Origin: Candidatus Enterococcus myersii
Lineage (GTDB): Bacteria; Bacillota; Bacilli; Lactobacillales; Enterococcaceae
Reading direction: 5' to 3'
NCBI RefSeq assembly: GCF_017316025.1
Contig: NZ_JAFLVT010000020.1
Coordinates: 61,941-125,940, forward strand
Length of the DNA stretch: 64,000 bases
The notes under the pieces were generated by a model. The model saw only the letters and a program-made list of their open reading frames with translations. It was not told the DNA's origin and did not search any database. The translations under genes were made by a program, and so were the position numbers. Shown here piece by piece: positions 47,455 to 57,044 of this stretch; position 1 is the first letter of the stretch, and the number at the start of each line of letters is the position of its first letter.

Positions 47455-49028
47455 CACGATTGCTCAAATTGAAGCAATTGTTGCATTTTTTTAATCCCAA
47501 TTACTTTTATCAATAATGGTATTCGCGGTCCGTGATCTTGATTTAAAGTCAATTGATAAAGGGCGGTAAAGAGTTCTTTTTGTTTGCTGCGTTTCGTTTT
47601 TTTATCGCTGGTATCGGATAAATCGTAAATTTTTTGCATGAAATCTGCAGCTGCTAAATCATTTGCTTGCGGAAGTATTTGACGAAATTTTTCTATTTCT
47701 TCTTTTACTTCATCCGAAAGTTTTTGATAGGCTGCAAAATTTTTGGTGTCATTGATTGTAATCAGACGGTTTTGGGCATCATTTTCAATCCAATACTGTG
47801 CACGAGGCAAGATGTAATCAATTGCGGCTTCTGAATAAGCAGCTTCTTTTTGCAATAATTCCTTAGCTAATGAATCGTTATTGGCGGTAAGGGCTAAGAT
47901 GCTAACTACATGGCCAAATTCAGGATAATTTTCTTTTAAATTCACACCAGTTAATTGTAATAATTGGTGGCGGGTTTCATCTAGTTGATTATTTTTAGCT
48001 TTTGTAACCAGTTGTTCAAATTCTTTGTAGTTGCGCAAAACATCATCATCAAGACCTAGATCAAATTGCGCTTTTGGCTGATATTTTCCGTATAAATAGA
48101 AAACCAGCTCTGGTGTATAAATAGATAATAAGTCTGGTAATGTCAAAATATTGCCAGCAGAGCTAGACATCTTTTTGGTTTGACCTTTAATGTTTACAAA
48201 ATCATAAGGCTGGTACATGGGGGCGTGCCATTCAAAAATTTCAGCAGCAATTGCTTTAGCAACATCAAAACTCCCATTTTTTGAAGAATGATCTTTACCT
48301 CCGGGTTCAAAAGCAACTTTTTCATAACGCCATCGCATTGGCCAGTCGATTTTCCAGTGAAGTTTAATCCGTTGTTTTTGTCCAATTTGTTGTTTGGCAA
48401 CGTGACCGCAATTGTGACAAGTATAAGAAATACGTTGTGTTTTTTCATCATAGTGGGTAATTGTTGTCGTGTCGTGATAGCAGTTGTCGCAGTATAAAGA
48501 GATTGGATAATAGCTTTCTCTTTCTAAATTGTCGGCTTTTTCGGTACGGAAACGGCTTAAAATATCATATATTTCTTTACGTTTGCTTAAGGCTAAGGCG
48601 ATATCTGCATCATAAGCGCCGCTTTCATAAGCCGTTGTTTCAAAGATAAATTCTGGTGTGATATGCATTTGTTTTAAATCATGGATAAACAAATTTTCAA
48701 AATAATCACCATAGGAATAAACGGATTCAGATGCCTGACTAGGAGGGGCTATTTTAGTGTAGGGCATTCCAATTTTTTCTGCTGTGACCCCGGTAACATT
48801 TTTAGGAATCTTTCGTAAACGATCATAATCATCCCATGATAAAATATAACGGGGAGTAGCACCTAAAAAGTGTAGTGCCTGCGTGACAAAATAGGTGGTG
48901 ACAATTTCGCGAAAATTACCGACATGAATGTAGCCAGAAGGACTAACCCCAGAAGCACAAGTAATGGGTGTCTTTTTGTCAGGGTATTTTCTTATTAGTG
49001 CTTGTGCAATTTGAAAAGCCCAGTGCAT
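47454..49028 (-). CDS. lysS: lysyl-tRNA synthetase, class I
   Basis: 524 residues. This is the class I (archaeal-type) enzyme: SGVSPSGYIHVGNFRE carries the HIGN-like motif, KKMSSSAGNILTL the KMSKS-like motif, and a Cys4 zinc-ribbon-like insert (YCDNC...TCHNCG) lies near residue 180-215. It is unrelated in fold to the usual class II LysRS of Firmicutes. ATG at 49028 has AAAGGAGGA upstream. Whether a class II lysS is also present in the genome cannot be seen. The symbol lysK is also used. Confidence 0.93.
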   Translation of the reverse strand: MHWAFQIAQALIRKYPDKKTPITCASGVSPSGYIHVGNFREIVTTYFVTQALHFLGATPRYILSWDDYDRLRKIPKNVTGVTAEKIGMPYTKIAPPSQASESVYSYGDYFENLFIHDLKQMHITPEFIFETTAYESGAYDADIALALSKRKEIYDILSRFRTEKADNLERESYYPISLYCDNCYHDTTTITHYDEKTQRISYTCHNCGHVAKQQIGQKQRIKLHWKIDWPMRWRYEKVAFEPGGKDHSSKNGSFDVAKAIAAEIFEWHAPMYQPYDFVNIKGQTKKMSSSAGNILTLPDLLSIYTPELVFYLYGKYQPKAQFDLGLDDDVLRNYKEFEQLVTKAKNNQLDETRHQLLQLTGVNLKENYPEFGHVVSILALTANNDSLAKELLQKEAAYSEAAIDYILPRAQYWIENDAQNRLITINDTKNFAAYQKLSDEVKEEIEKFRQILPQANDLAAADFMQKIYDLSDTSDKKTKRSKQKELFTALYQLTLNQDHGPRIPLLIKVIGIKKMQQLLQFEQS

Positions 49029-49127
49029 AAAAAATTCCTCCTTTATTCTTGTATTTAAATTTTTATTATAGATTAATTGTAGCATTGAAATGTACAAAGT
49101 TAGCTTGCAAAAGGTTCTAAGTTAATA

Positions 49128-49222
49128 AAAAAATCCCAATAGTTAATAAAGAAATACAGTGGCAAATTTAGTATAAGCTAAATTTCAGGAGTATATCTTT
49201 ATTTATGCTATTGGGATTTTTT
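49128..49222. terminator. long nested hairpin between argR and lysS
   Basis: Outer arms AAAAAATCCCAATAG (49128-49142) and CTATTGGGATTTTTT (49208-49222) are perfect and continue as AATAAAGA/TCTTTATT. The loop contains AAATTTAG/CTAAATTT. It terminates argR on the minus strand and could work in either direction. Similar in design to 24435-24528. Confidence 0.75.
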
Positions 49223-49230
49223 AGTTAGTT

Positions 49231-49701
49231 TTAAGCGATAATATGAGATTTAAAATATTCTTCAATTTTGAGTGCGTCTTCTTCTGTTCGCGAGATAACA
49301 ATGACAGTGTCAAAACCAGCAATAGTGGTGACTTTTTCAGGTACATCGATATCGTCAATTAAAGCACATAAGACTTGGGCGTTATCCGGGATAGTGACGA
49401 TAATCGTTAAAAATTGAACGCGTTCCACTTTAACAACGACATCTTCGACCATATGAATGAGGCGGCGTTCTTCTTCACGGCCATCTCCTTCAAAGCGGTC
49501 TCCTTGAAAAATTTCAAAACGGGCGACACCATTTTCATCAGGTACCTTGATAATTTTTAAATCGCGGATATCTCGCGAAATTGTTGCTTGTGTAGCTGTC
49601 ACACCATGACTTTCCAAAATATTTAAAAGCTCTTCTTGTGTACGAACGGTTTGATTGCTAACAATTTGTTTAATTAATAAATGACGATCAGCTTTACGCA
49701 T
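49231..49701 (-). CDS. argR: ArgR-family arginine regulator
   Basis: 156 residues. Winged-helix N-domain with TQATISRDIRDLKIIKV (the SR-x-I DNA-contact region) and C-terminal hexamerisation/arginine-binding domain with ALIDDIDVPEKVTTIAGFDTV (motif DDIDVPEKVTTIAG). Enterococci often carry several ArgR paralogues that together control arc and arginine use; this one lies near arc and argS, and ARG-box-like sites precede arcA. AGGAG precedes the ATG. Confidence 0.92.
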   Translation of the reverse strand: MRKADRHLLIKQIVSNQTVRTQEELLNILESHGVTATQATISRDIRDLKIIKVPDENGVARFEIFQGDRFEGDGREEERRLIHMVEDVVVKVERVQFLTIIVTIPDNAQVLCALIDDIDVPEKVTTIAGFDTVIVISRTEEDALKIEEYFKSHIIA

Positions 49702-49984
49702 CGGTTTGCTCCTTTAATAAAAATTTGCAATCTCATCATAACAAAATAAGTACTTTTAAGATAGTAGTATTAATGATTTTTTATACATCAAAGGAATTGT
49801 TAATTTAACTTTATGCGAATTAATGCGATTTATTAAGATATGTTTGAATTATCTGTCTTTTTCAAAATACTAAATTAACGAAAATAATAACATTTAAAAA
49901 GAGAAATATATCTTATTCTAGCTGCGAATACGTTACACTTTTTCACCTTTATCAAGATAAAATTTAAAAATGGTGATTTCATGC

Positions 49985-50157
49985 TTGAAACTAAAGACCT
50001 TTATCGGTATAATAGCAAATGTTGTGGGGTGAAGACTCTACAGCTAAAAAATCCACATCAAAAACGGATCTGAGACAGGGTGCTTTACAAATAGTAAAGT
50101 CTGCCAAAGAGCTTGACGTTTTTGAAAGGGAAAAACCAAATTGGAGGAAACAAAAAC
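49985..50157 (+). promoter_or_regulatory. rpsB promoter and structured 5' leader
   Basis: TTGAAA (49985-49990), exactly 17 bases, TATAAT (50008-50013). The transcript then has about 135 untranslated bases with possible pairings TGTGG/CCACA and CTTTAC/GTAAAG. Firmicute rpsB genes often carry a conserved leader used for S2 autoregulation; that is the likely role. The rest of the 49702-50157 gap shows no gene. Confidence 0.6.
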
Positions 50158-50943
50158 ATGGCAGTAATCTCAATGAAACAATTGCTAGAAGCCGGCGTAC
50201 ACTTTGGTCACCAAACTCGTCGCTGGAACCCAAAAATGAAGAAATATATCTTCACAGAACGTAATGGTATCTACATTATCGACTTACAAAAAACAGTTAA
50301 GTTAGTAGATGTAGCATACGACTACATGAAAAACGTTGCTGAAGAAGGCGGCGTTGCATTGTTTGTTGGTACTAAAAAACAAGCACAAGAAGCTATCAAA
50401 GAAGAAGCAACGCGTGCTGGTCAATTCTACGTTAACCATCGTTGGTTAGGTGGTACGTTGACTAACTGGGAAACAATCCAAAAACGTGTAGCTCGTTTGA
50501 AACAAATCAACAAAATGGAAGAAGACGGTACTTTTGAAGTACTACCTAAAAAAGAAGTTGTGGGCTTAAACAAAGAACGCGAACGTCTTGAAAAATTCTT
50601 AGGTGGTATCGCAGATATGCCACGTATTCCAGATGTAATGTACATCGTTGATCCTCGTAAAGAACGTATTGCTGTTCAAGAAGCTCGTAAATTGAATATT
50701 CCAATCGTAGCGATGGTTGATACAAACTGTGATCCAGATGAAATCGATGTTGTAATCCCATCAAATGATGATGCGATTCGCGCCGTTAAATTAATCACAG
50801 CTAAAATGGCTGACGCTTTAATCGAAGGCAACCAAGGTGAAGACCAAGTTGTTGAAGAAACTTTCGTATCAGAAGATGCTGAAGGCACAACTTCAATCGA
50901 AGAAATCGTTGACGTTGTTGAAGGCGACAACCAAGCTGAATAA
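50158..50943 (+). CDS. rpsB: 30S ribosomal protein S2
   Basis: 261 residues. Start ATG 50158 with GGAGG at 50143-50147. Conserved opening [20 protein letters not shown], central [10 protein letters not shown] and [17 protein letters not shown] region, acidic C-terminal tail. First gene of the usual rpsB-tsf pair; highly biased codons. Confidence 0.97.
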   Translation: MAVISMKQLLEAGVHFGHQTRRWNPKMKKYIFTERNGIYIIDLQKTVKLVDVAYDYMKNVAEEGGVALFVGTKKQAQEAIKEEATRAGQFYVNHRWLGGTLTNWETIQKRVARLKQINKMEEDGTFEVLPKKEVVGLNKERERLEKFLGGIADMPRIPDVMYIVDPRKERIAVQEARKLNIPIVAMVDTNCDPDEIDVVIPSNDDAIRAVKLITAKMADALIEGNQGEDQVVEETFVSEDAEGTTSIEEIVDVVEGDNQAE

Positions 50944-50969
50944 TTTTAGTTAAATAATTTTTGACACGG

Positions 50970-51024
50970 AGCTGTTTCAAAGGCTAGGCGGCAAGCCTCA
51001 CTCTCCTTTGAAACAGCTTTTTTT
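50970..51024 (+). terminator. terminator/attenuator between rpsB and tsf
   Basis: AGCTGTTTCAAAGG (50970-50983) pairs perfectly with CCTTTGAAACAGCT (51005-51018) followed by seven T, with an inner GGCT/AGCC pairing. Partial read-through would set the S2 to EF-Ts ratio. Confidence 0.88.
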
Positions 51025-51072
51025 AAAGAAAATGCAGACTATCTGCAACAAATTTCGAGGAGGAACCACAAA

Positions 51073-51954
51073 ATGGCAGACGTTACAGCTAAAATGGTTA
51101 AAGAATTACGCGACATGACAGGTGTCGGTATGATGGATGCAAAACGTGCATTAGTAGAAGTTGAAGGCGACATTGAAAAAGCCGTAGATTTATTAAGAGA
51201 AAAAGGTATGGCCAAAGCTGCTAAGAAAAATGACCGTATCGCAGCGGAAGGATTGGCTTCTGTTGCTGTAAACGGTAACGTTGCAGCAGTTGTAGAAGTA
51301 AACTCAGAGACTGACTTTGTTTCTAAAAACGAAATGTTCCAAGATCTAGTTAAAGAAATCGCTGAATTAGTAGCAGCAAACAAACCATCTGACATGGAAG
51401 CTGCTATGAAATTAGAAACTGCTAAAGGTACAGTTGAATCTTCATTAATCGAAGCAACTCAAGTTATCGGCGAAAAAATCAGCTTCCGTCGTTTTGAAGT
51501 TGTTGAAAAAGATGATAATGCAGCATTTGGCGGCTACTTACACATGGGTGGACGTATCGCTGTATTAACTGTTTTAGATGGTACAACTGACGAAGCAGTT
51601 GCAAAAGATGTTGCAATGCACGTTGCAGCTATCAACCCACGTTACGTTGACGAATCACAAATTCCAGCTGAAGAGTTAGAACATGAAAAAAATGTTTTAA
51701 CTGAACAAGCTTTAAACGAAGGCAAACCAGCTAATATCGTTGAAAAAATGGTTGAAGGCCGCTTGAAGAAATTCAAAGCTGAAATTTCTTTAGTTGACCA
51801 ACCATTTGTTAAAGATCCAGATATGACTGTTTCCAAATACGTTGCTTCAAAAGGCGCGACAGTGAAATCATTTGTTCGCTTTGAAGTTGGCGAAGGTATC
51901 GAAAAACGCGAAGATAACTTTGTTGAAGAAGTTATGAGCCAAGTTAAAAAATAA
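51073..51954 (+). CDS. tsf: elongation factor Ts
   Basis: Nucleotide exchange factor for EF-Tu. 293 residues: N-terminal UBA-like part with [19 protein letters not shown], then the conserved [14 protein letters not shown] loop. GAGGAGG precedes ATG. Codon use indicates high expression. Confidence 0.97.
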   Translation: MADVTAKMVKELRDMTGVGMMDAKRALVEVEGDIEKAVDLLREKGMAKAAKKNDRIAAEGLASVAVNGNVAAVVEVNSETDFVSKNEMFQDLVKEIAELVAANKPSDMEAAMKLETAKGTVESSLIEATQVIGEKISFRRFEVVEKDDNAAFGGYLHMGGRIAVLTVLDGTTDEAVAKDVAMHVAAINPRYVDESQIPAEELEHEKNVLTEQALNEGKPANIVEKMVEGRLKKFKAEISLVDQPFVKDPDMTVSKYVASKGATVKSFVRFEVGEGIEKREDNFVEEVMSQVKK

Positions 51955-51974
51955 TTCTATTCAATTGAATAGTA

Positions 51975-52824
<850 letters not shown>

Positions 52825-52825
52825 A

Positions 52826-53383
52826 ATGGCAGATGCAACAATGACAGAAGCAAAAGAAAAAATGCAAAAGGTTGCTGATAATTTACGACGTACATTGGGA
52901 CAAATTCGAGCTGGTCGTGCCAACGCAGGCTTACTTGACCGTATCTTAGTACCGTATTACGGCGCACCAACACCACTTAATCAAATGGCTTCAATTCAAA
53001 CTCCAGAAGCACGGGTGCTTTTAATTACGCCTTTTGATAAATCAATGATTAAAGAAGTGGAAAAATCACTATTGACAAGTGATATTGGAATTACACCACA
53101 AAGTGATGGTACAGTAATTCGTCTTGTCTTTCCGCAATTAACCGAAGAACGTCGGAAAGAATTAGCTAAAGAAGTAAAAAAAGAAGCAGAAAACGCTAAA
53201 GTTGCTGTTCGTAATGTGCGCCGTGATGCGATGGATGCTTATAAAAAACAAGAAAAAAGTAGCGATATCACTGAAGACGACTTGCGCAACTTAGAAAAAG
53301 ATGTGCAACAGTTAACCGACGATAGTATTAAGCAGTTAGATCAAATCGCTGCTGATAAAGAAAAAGAACTTTTAGAAGTTTAA
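52826..53383 (+). CDS. frr: ribosome recycling factor
   Basis: 185 residues of the standard RRF length. Conserved [24 protein letters not shown] region ([16 protein letters not shown]) near residue 21, [19 protein letters not shown], and the three-helix C-terminal part. It frees ribosomes after termination together with EF-G. Co-transcribed with pyrH. Confidence 0.97.
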   Translation: MADATMTEAKEKMQKVADNLRRTLGQIRAGRANAGLLDRILVPYYGAPTPLNQMASIQTPEARVLLITPFDKSMIKEVEKSLLTSDIGITPQSDGTVIRLVFPQLTEERRKELAKEVKKEAENAKVAVRNVRRDAMDAYKKQEKSSDITEDDLRNLEKDVQQLTDDSIKQLDQIAADKEKELLEV

Positions 53384-53393
53384 ACCTTTGATG

Positions 53394-53423
53394 AAAGCCG
53401 CACAATTTTTGTGTGGCTTTTTT
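53394..53423 (+). terminator. terminator after frr
   Basis: AAAGCCGCACA (53394-53404) pairs with TGTGTGGCTTT (53410-53420), then a T-run. Confidence 0.88.
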
Positions 53424-53815
53424 GGTGTCAAAATGACAATCATAAAAAAGCAAATGATAGCAACATTCTTACTGTTTTGTTAGCAAAGCTTTACAGATAA
53501 AGCTTGTAAATTTAGATTGCCCATCGATTAGAAGTGTCTTATGGCCAAAAATTTAAATCTTTCAGTTGTTTTTTTGTGAAACAAAATCAACTGAAAATGC
53601 TTATGTTAATCATTTATTTGCATGAAATATATTACCTGCATTCTTTTTGTGAAACATTATAGTGCGTAAAAAAGCGCTTTTCATATCAAATATGTGGATA
53701 AAGGCCTTAAGATTTTTACTAAGCCTTACTGCTTTTCATAGGCAAGCATTTTGATTATTGCTATAATGGGGAAGATGATTTATTTTAAAGTGAGAATTAG
53801 TTAGGAGGCTTTTTT
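53424..53815. other. gene-free stretch before uppS with an inverted repeat
   Basis: Inverted repeat TTTCAGTTG (53560-53568)/CAACTGAAA (53588-53596), extended by TTTGT/ACAAA, and a 13-base direct repeat TTTTTGTGAAACA at about 53572 and 53645. A weak promoter TAGGCA-17-TATAAT ends at 53767 and probably serves uppS. No coding frame with a ribosome site was seen. Confidence 0.5.
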
Positions 53816-54601
53816 ATGTGGCGTTTTTTCCCACAGAAAAATAAATATGTGCAAGAAGAAGCAGAGTTTACTTTTGATAGTAACAAAGCTGTTCCTAAAC
53901 ATATTGCGATTATTATGGATGGCAATGGTCGCTGGGCACAAAATCGGCGCTTGCCGCGGGTAGCTGGACATAAAGAAGGGATGGAAACAGTTAAGACGAT
54001 TACCAAGCACGCTTCTAGTTTGAAAATAAAAGTGTTAACGCTCTATGCTTTTTCGACTGAAAATTGGAAACGACCAGAAGAAGAAGTTAGTTTTTTAATG
54101 CAATTACCGGTAGATTTTTTTGATAAGTTTGTGCCAGAATTAATCAAAGAAAATGTTAAGGTAAATGTCATGGGCTATACGGAATTTTTACCCGCGCATA
54201 CGCAAGAAGCAGTCAAGAAGGCAATTGAACAAACAAAAGATAATACCGGCATGGTTTTAAATTTCGCTTTGAACTATGGGAGTAGGGCTGAAATTGTGAC
54301 GGCAGTAAAAGATATCTACACAGAGCTCAAAAAAACAGATGCAAAGGAAGAGGAAATTACTGAAGCTCTTATTAGCGAGCATTTAATGACAGGATTTTTA
54401 CCAAGTGAATTGCGTGATCCAGAGTTATTGATTCGCACCAGTGGTGAAGAGCGGATTAGTAATTTCTTATTATGGCAGATTGCCTATAGTGAACTTTTCT
54501 TTACCGATGCTTTGTGGCCAGATTTTAATGGTGAGTTACTGGAAATGGCGATTGCTTCGTTTCAAAATCGCGATCGCCGTTTTGGTGGTTTGAAAAAATA
54601 A
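53816..54601 (+). CDS. uppS: undecaprenyl diphosphate synthase
   Basis: 261-residue cis-prenyltransferase making the C55 carrier lipid for cell-wall synthesis. Diagnostic IAIIMDGNGRWAQ near residue 30, FSTENWKRP, NFALNYGSRAEI and LLIRTSGEERISNFLLWQ. GGAGG at 53803-53807. Starts the uppS-cdsA-rseP group. Confidence 0.96.
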   Translation: MWRFFPQKNKYVQEEAEFTFDSNKAVPKHIAIIMDGNGRWAQNRRLPRVAGHKEGMETVKTITKHASSLKIKVLTLYAFSTENWKRPEEEVSFLMQLPVDFFDKFVPELIKENVKVNVMGYTEFLPAHTQEAVKKAIEQTKDNTGMVLNFALNYGSRAEIVTAVKDIYTELKKTDAKEEEITEALISEHLMTGFLPSELRDPELLIRTSGEERISNFLLWQIAYSELFFTDALWPDFNGELLEMAIASFQNRDRRFGGLKK

Positions 54602-54632
54602 AGGAACTTTTGAAAACAAAGGAGGAGTAGTT

Positions 54633-55433
54633 GTGAGACAACGAGTCATCACAGCAGTAGTCGCCTTGGCATTATTTATTCCGATTATTTATGTCGGCGG
54701 TATTGCAATCGAAGTGACTGCAGCTGTTTTAGCTGTAGTAGCAGTTTATGAATTATTTAGAATGAAAGAGTTAAATATAGTCAGTTTTGAAGGGATTATA
54801 AGTGCCGTTGGTGCAGTTTTGCTAGTTTTACCTAAGGAGCGTTGGTTTTTCTTTTTACCCGCTAATGTAGATACTTTTTCACTGTTTTATCTGACGGTAC
54901 TGCTTTTATTAGGTGCTGCTGTAGTATCTAAAAATATGTACACGATTGACGAAGCGGGCTTTCCAGTATTAGTTAGTTTGTATGCGGGCATGGGTTTTAG
55001 AGATTTTGTTAGTGCCCGAGGGGAGAGCCTCATTATTTTATTCTTCGGACTACTAATTGTCTGGGCGACAGATATTGGTGCCTATATGGTTGGGCGTCAA
55101 TACGGCAAAAATAAATTATGGCCAGAAATTTCACCAAATAAAACTGTCGAAGGTGCCCTTGGTGGTATCATTTCAGCAGTGGTCGTTGCCGCTGTGTATG
55201 TCTTAATTTTCCAAGGCAAACAAGATTTTGGACATTCGCTACCGCTTGTTTTGATTTTCACAGTAATTTTCTCTATTGTGGGACAATTTGGTGACTTAGT
55301 AGAATCAGCCGTTAAACGCCATTTCGGTGTTAAAGATTCAGGTAATATTTTACCGGGTCACGGTGGTATTTTAGATCGTTTCGACAGCCTATTGTTTGTT
55401 TTTCCAATTATGCATTTGTTTGGTATCTTTTAA
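54633..55433 (+). CDS. cdsA: phosphatidate cytidylyltransferase
   Basis: Makes CDP-diacylglycerol. 266 residues, GTG start at 54633 with GGAGGAG upstream. About seven to eight membrane helices; the CdsA signature near the end is SAVKRHFGVKDSGNILPGHG followed by GILDRFDSL. Lies 31 bases after uppS; dxr, present between cdsA and rasP in Bacillus, is absent, as expected for a mevalonate-pathway organism. Confidence 0.95.
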   Translation: MRQRVITAVVALALFIPIIYVGGIAIEVTAAVLAVVAVYELFRMKELNIVSFEGIISAVGAVLLVLPKERWFFFLPANVDTFSLFYLTVLLLLGAAVVSKNMYTIDEAGFPVLVSLYAGMGFRDFVSARGESLIILFFGLLIVWATDIGAYMVGRQYGKNKLWPEISPNKTVEGALGGIISAVVVAAVYVLIFQGKQDFGHSLPLVLIFTVIFSIVGQFGDLVESAVKRHFGVKDSGNILPGHGGILDRFDSLLFVFPIMHLFGIF

Positions 55434-55664
55434 AATAATAATGAACATTAAGCAGTCTTTAAGAGGCAGAGAACACCTGGCTTTTAACGATTGCTTTATT
55501 TTAATGGAACATTTTAGTTTGCGATTTGTAAAATAGAGGATAAAATGACAAAAAGCGATTGGGCATTTTGCCCACAGTATTTCTGTGATAAAATAAATAA
55601 GCACAGTTTACGTATGTAAGTAGTTTTTTAGTAAAAAAAGCTATGAATGAAGGGAAGACAGAAC

Positions 55665-56933
55665 ATGAAGACACTTATTACATTTATTATCGTGTTTAGT
55701 GTAATTGTTATTATACACGAATTTGGTCATTATTTTTTTGCAAAACGAGCGGGGATTTTAGTGCGAGAATTTGCGATTGGAATGGGACCAAAAATTTGGG
55801 GACATCAAGGTAAAGATGGGACTACGTTTACCTTGCGGGCATTGCCAATTGGCGGATATGTACGAATGGCTGGCAATGGCGAAGATGAAGTAGAATTAAC
55901 TCCAGGAATGCCAATTGGTTTGGTATTAGATGAAAAAGGGAAAGTGACTCAAATCAATACCAGTAGTAAAGTGCAATTGGTAAATGCTTTTCCTTTTGAA
56001 TTAGCTGAATTTGATTTAGAAGACAAATTGTTCGTTTCGGGATATCAAAATGGTGATGAGAGCCAATTAGTAACATATGATGTTTTGCACGATGCCACGA
56101 TTATAGAATCTGATGGTGTTGAAGTGCGCATTGCACCGCGAGATGTCCAGTTTCAATCGGCAAAGTTATGGCAGCGCATGTTGACTAACTTTGCTGGCCC
56201 GATGAATAACTTTTTGTTGGCGATTGTTTTGTTTATTGTTATCACCTTTATTCAAGGGGGCGTAGCAATAACCAATACAAATAAAATTGGCGCAATTAGT
56301 GAAAATTCACCAGCGCAATCAGCTAAGTTAAAAGAAGGCGATGCCATTCAAAGTATTGATGGGCAGAAAATTTCTTCTTGGGATGATTTAACAGCTGCTA
56401 TTACAGGCAGTAAAAAATCAGTTTTGAATTTTACCGTCAAAAGAGAAAATGAAACATTTACTACACAAGTAAAACCGGAAAAAGAAGAAGTTGACGGACA
56501 AAAAGTGGTGCGAATTGGGGTACAAGTACCAATGGATACTAGTTTTTTAGGCAAATTCACAGGAGGCATTAAACAAGCTGCAAATAGTTCAGTTCAATTA
56601 CTGCGCGCGTTAGGTAATTTGATTGCTAAACCAGATATTAATAAACTGGGTGGACCAGTTGCGATGTTTCAAATGTCTTCTGAAGCGGCGAAGCAAGGTC
56701 CGCTAACCGTCATGGTTTTAATGGCCGTTATCTCCATGAACCTTGGCGTAATGAATTTATTGCCTATTCCAGCCTTGGATGGTGGAAAAATTGTGTTGAA
56801 TGTTATTGAAGGACTACGAGGAAAACCCTTAAGTCAAGAAAAAGAAGGAATTTTAACCTTAATTGGTTTTGGTTTCTTATTACTGTTAATGGTACTTGTG
56901 ACTTGGAATGATATTCAACGTTGGTTCTTTTAA
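55665..56933 (+). CDS. rseP: site-2 zinc metalloprotease RseP (Eep type)
   Basis: 422 residues. HEFGH zinc motif near residue 18 in the first helix, GPKIWG region, a PDZ domain about residues 190-275, and the LDGGKI Asp motif in the third helix. ATG 55665, with AGGGAAG upstream. Enterococcal members (Eep) cleave lipoprotein signal peptides into sex pheromones and anti-sigma factors. Follows cdsA after 231 bases. Confidence 0.94.
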   Translation: MKTLITFIIVFSVIVIIHEFGHYFFAKRAGILVREFAIGMGPKIWGHQGKDGTTFTLRALPIGGYVRMAGNGEDEVELTPGMPIGLVLDEKGKVTQINTSSKVQLVNAFPFELAEFDLEDKLFVSGYQNGDESQLVTYDVLHDATIIESDGVEVRIAPRDVQFQSAKLWQRMLTNFAGPMNNFLLAIVLFIVITFIQGGVAITNTNKIGAISENSPAQSAKLKEGDAIQSIDGQKISSWDDLTAAITGSKKSVLNFTVKRENETFTTQVKPEKEEVDGQKVVRIGVQVPMDTSFLGKFTGGIKQAANSSVQLLRALGNLIAKPDINKLGGPVAMFQMSSEAAKQGPLTVMVLMAVISMNLGVMNLLPIPALDGGKIVLNVIEGLRGKPLSQEKEGILTLIGFGFLLLLMVLVTWNDIQRWFF

Positions 56934-56937
56934 AAAA

Positions 56938-56973
56938 AGCGTCCAAACAGTTTTGAATTGTTTGGCGTTTTTT
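56938..56973 (+). terminator. terminator after rseP
   Basis: CGTCCAAACA (56940-56949) pairs with TGTTTGGCG (56959-56967) with one bulge, then T6. Confidence 0.8.
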
Positions 56974-57044
56974 ACTTCGTGCAATAATTTAAAATATAGC
57001 TTATACTATTTCAGGTATCTTTAAGCAAGAAGGGGGAAGATTTT

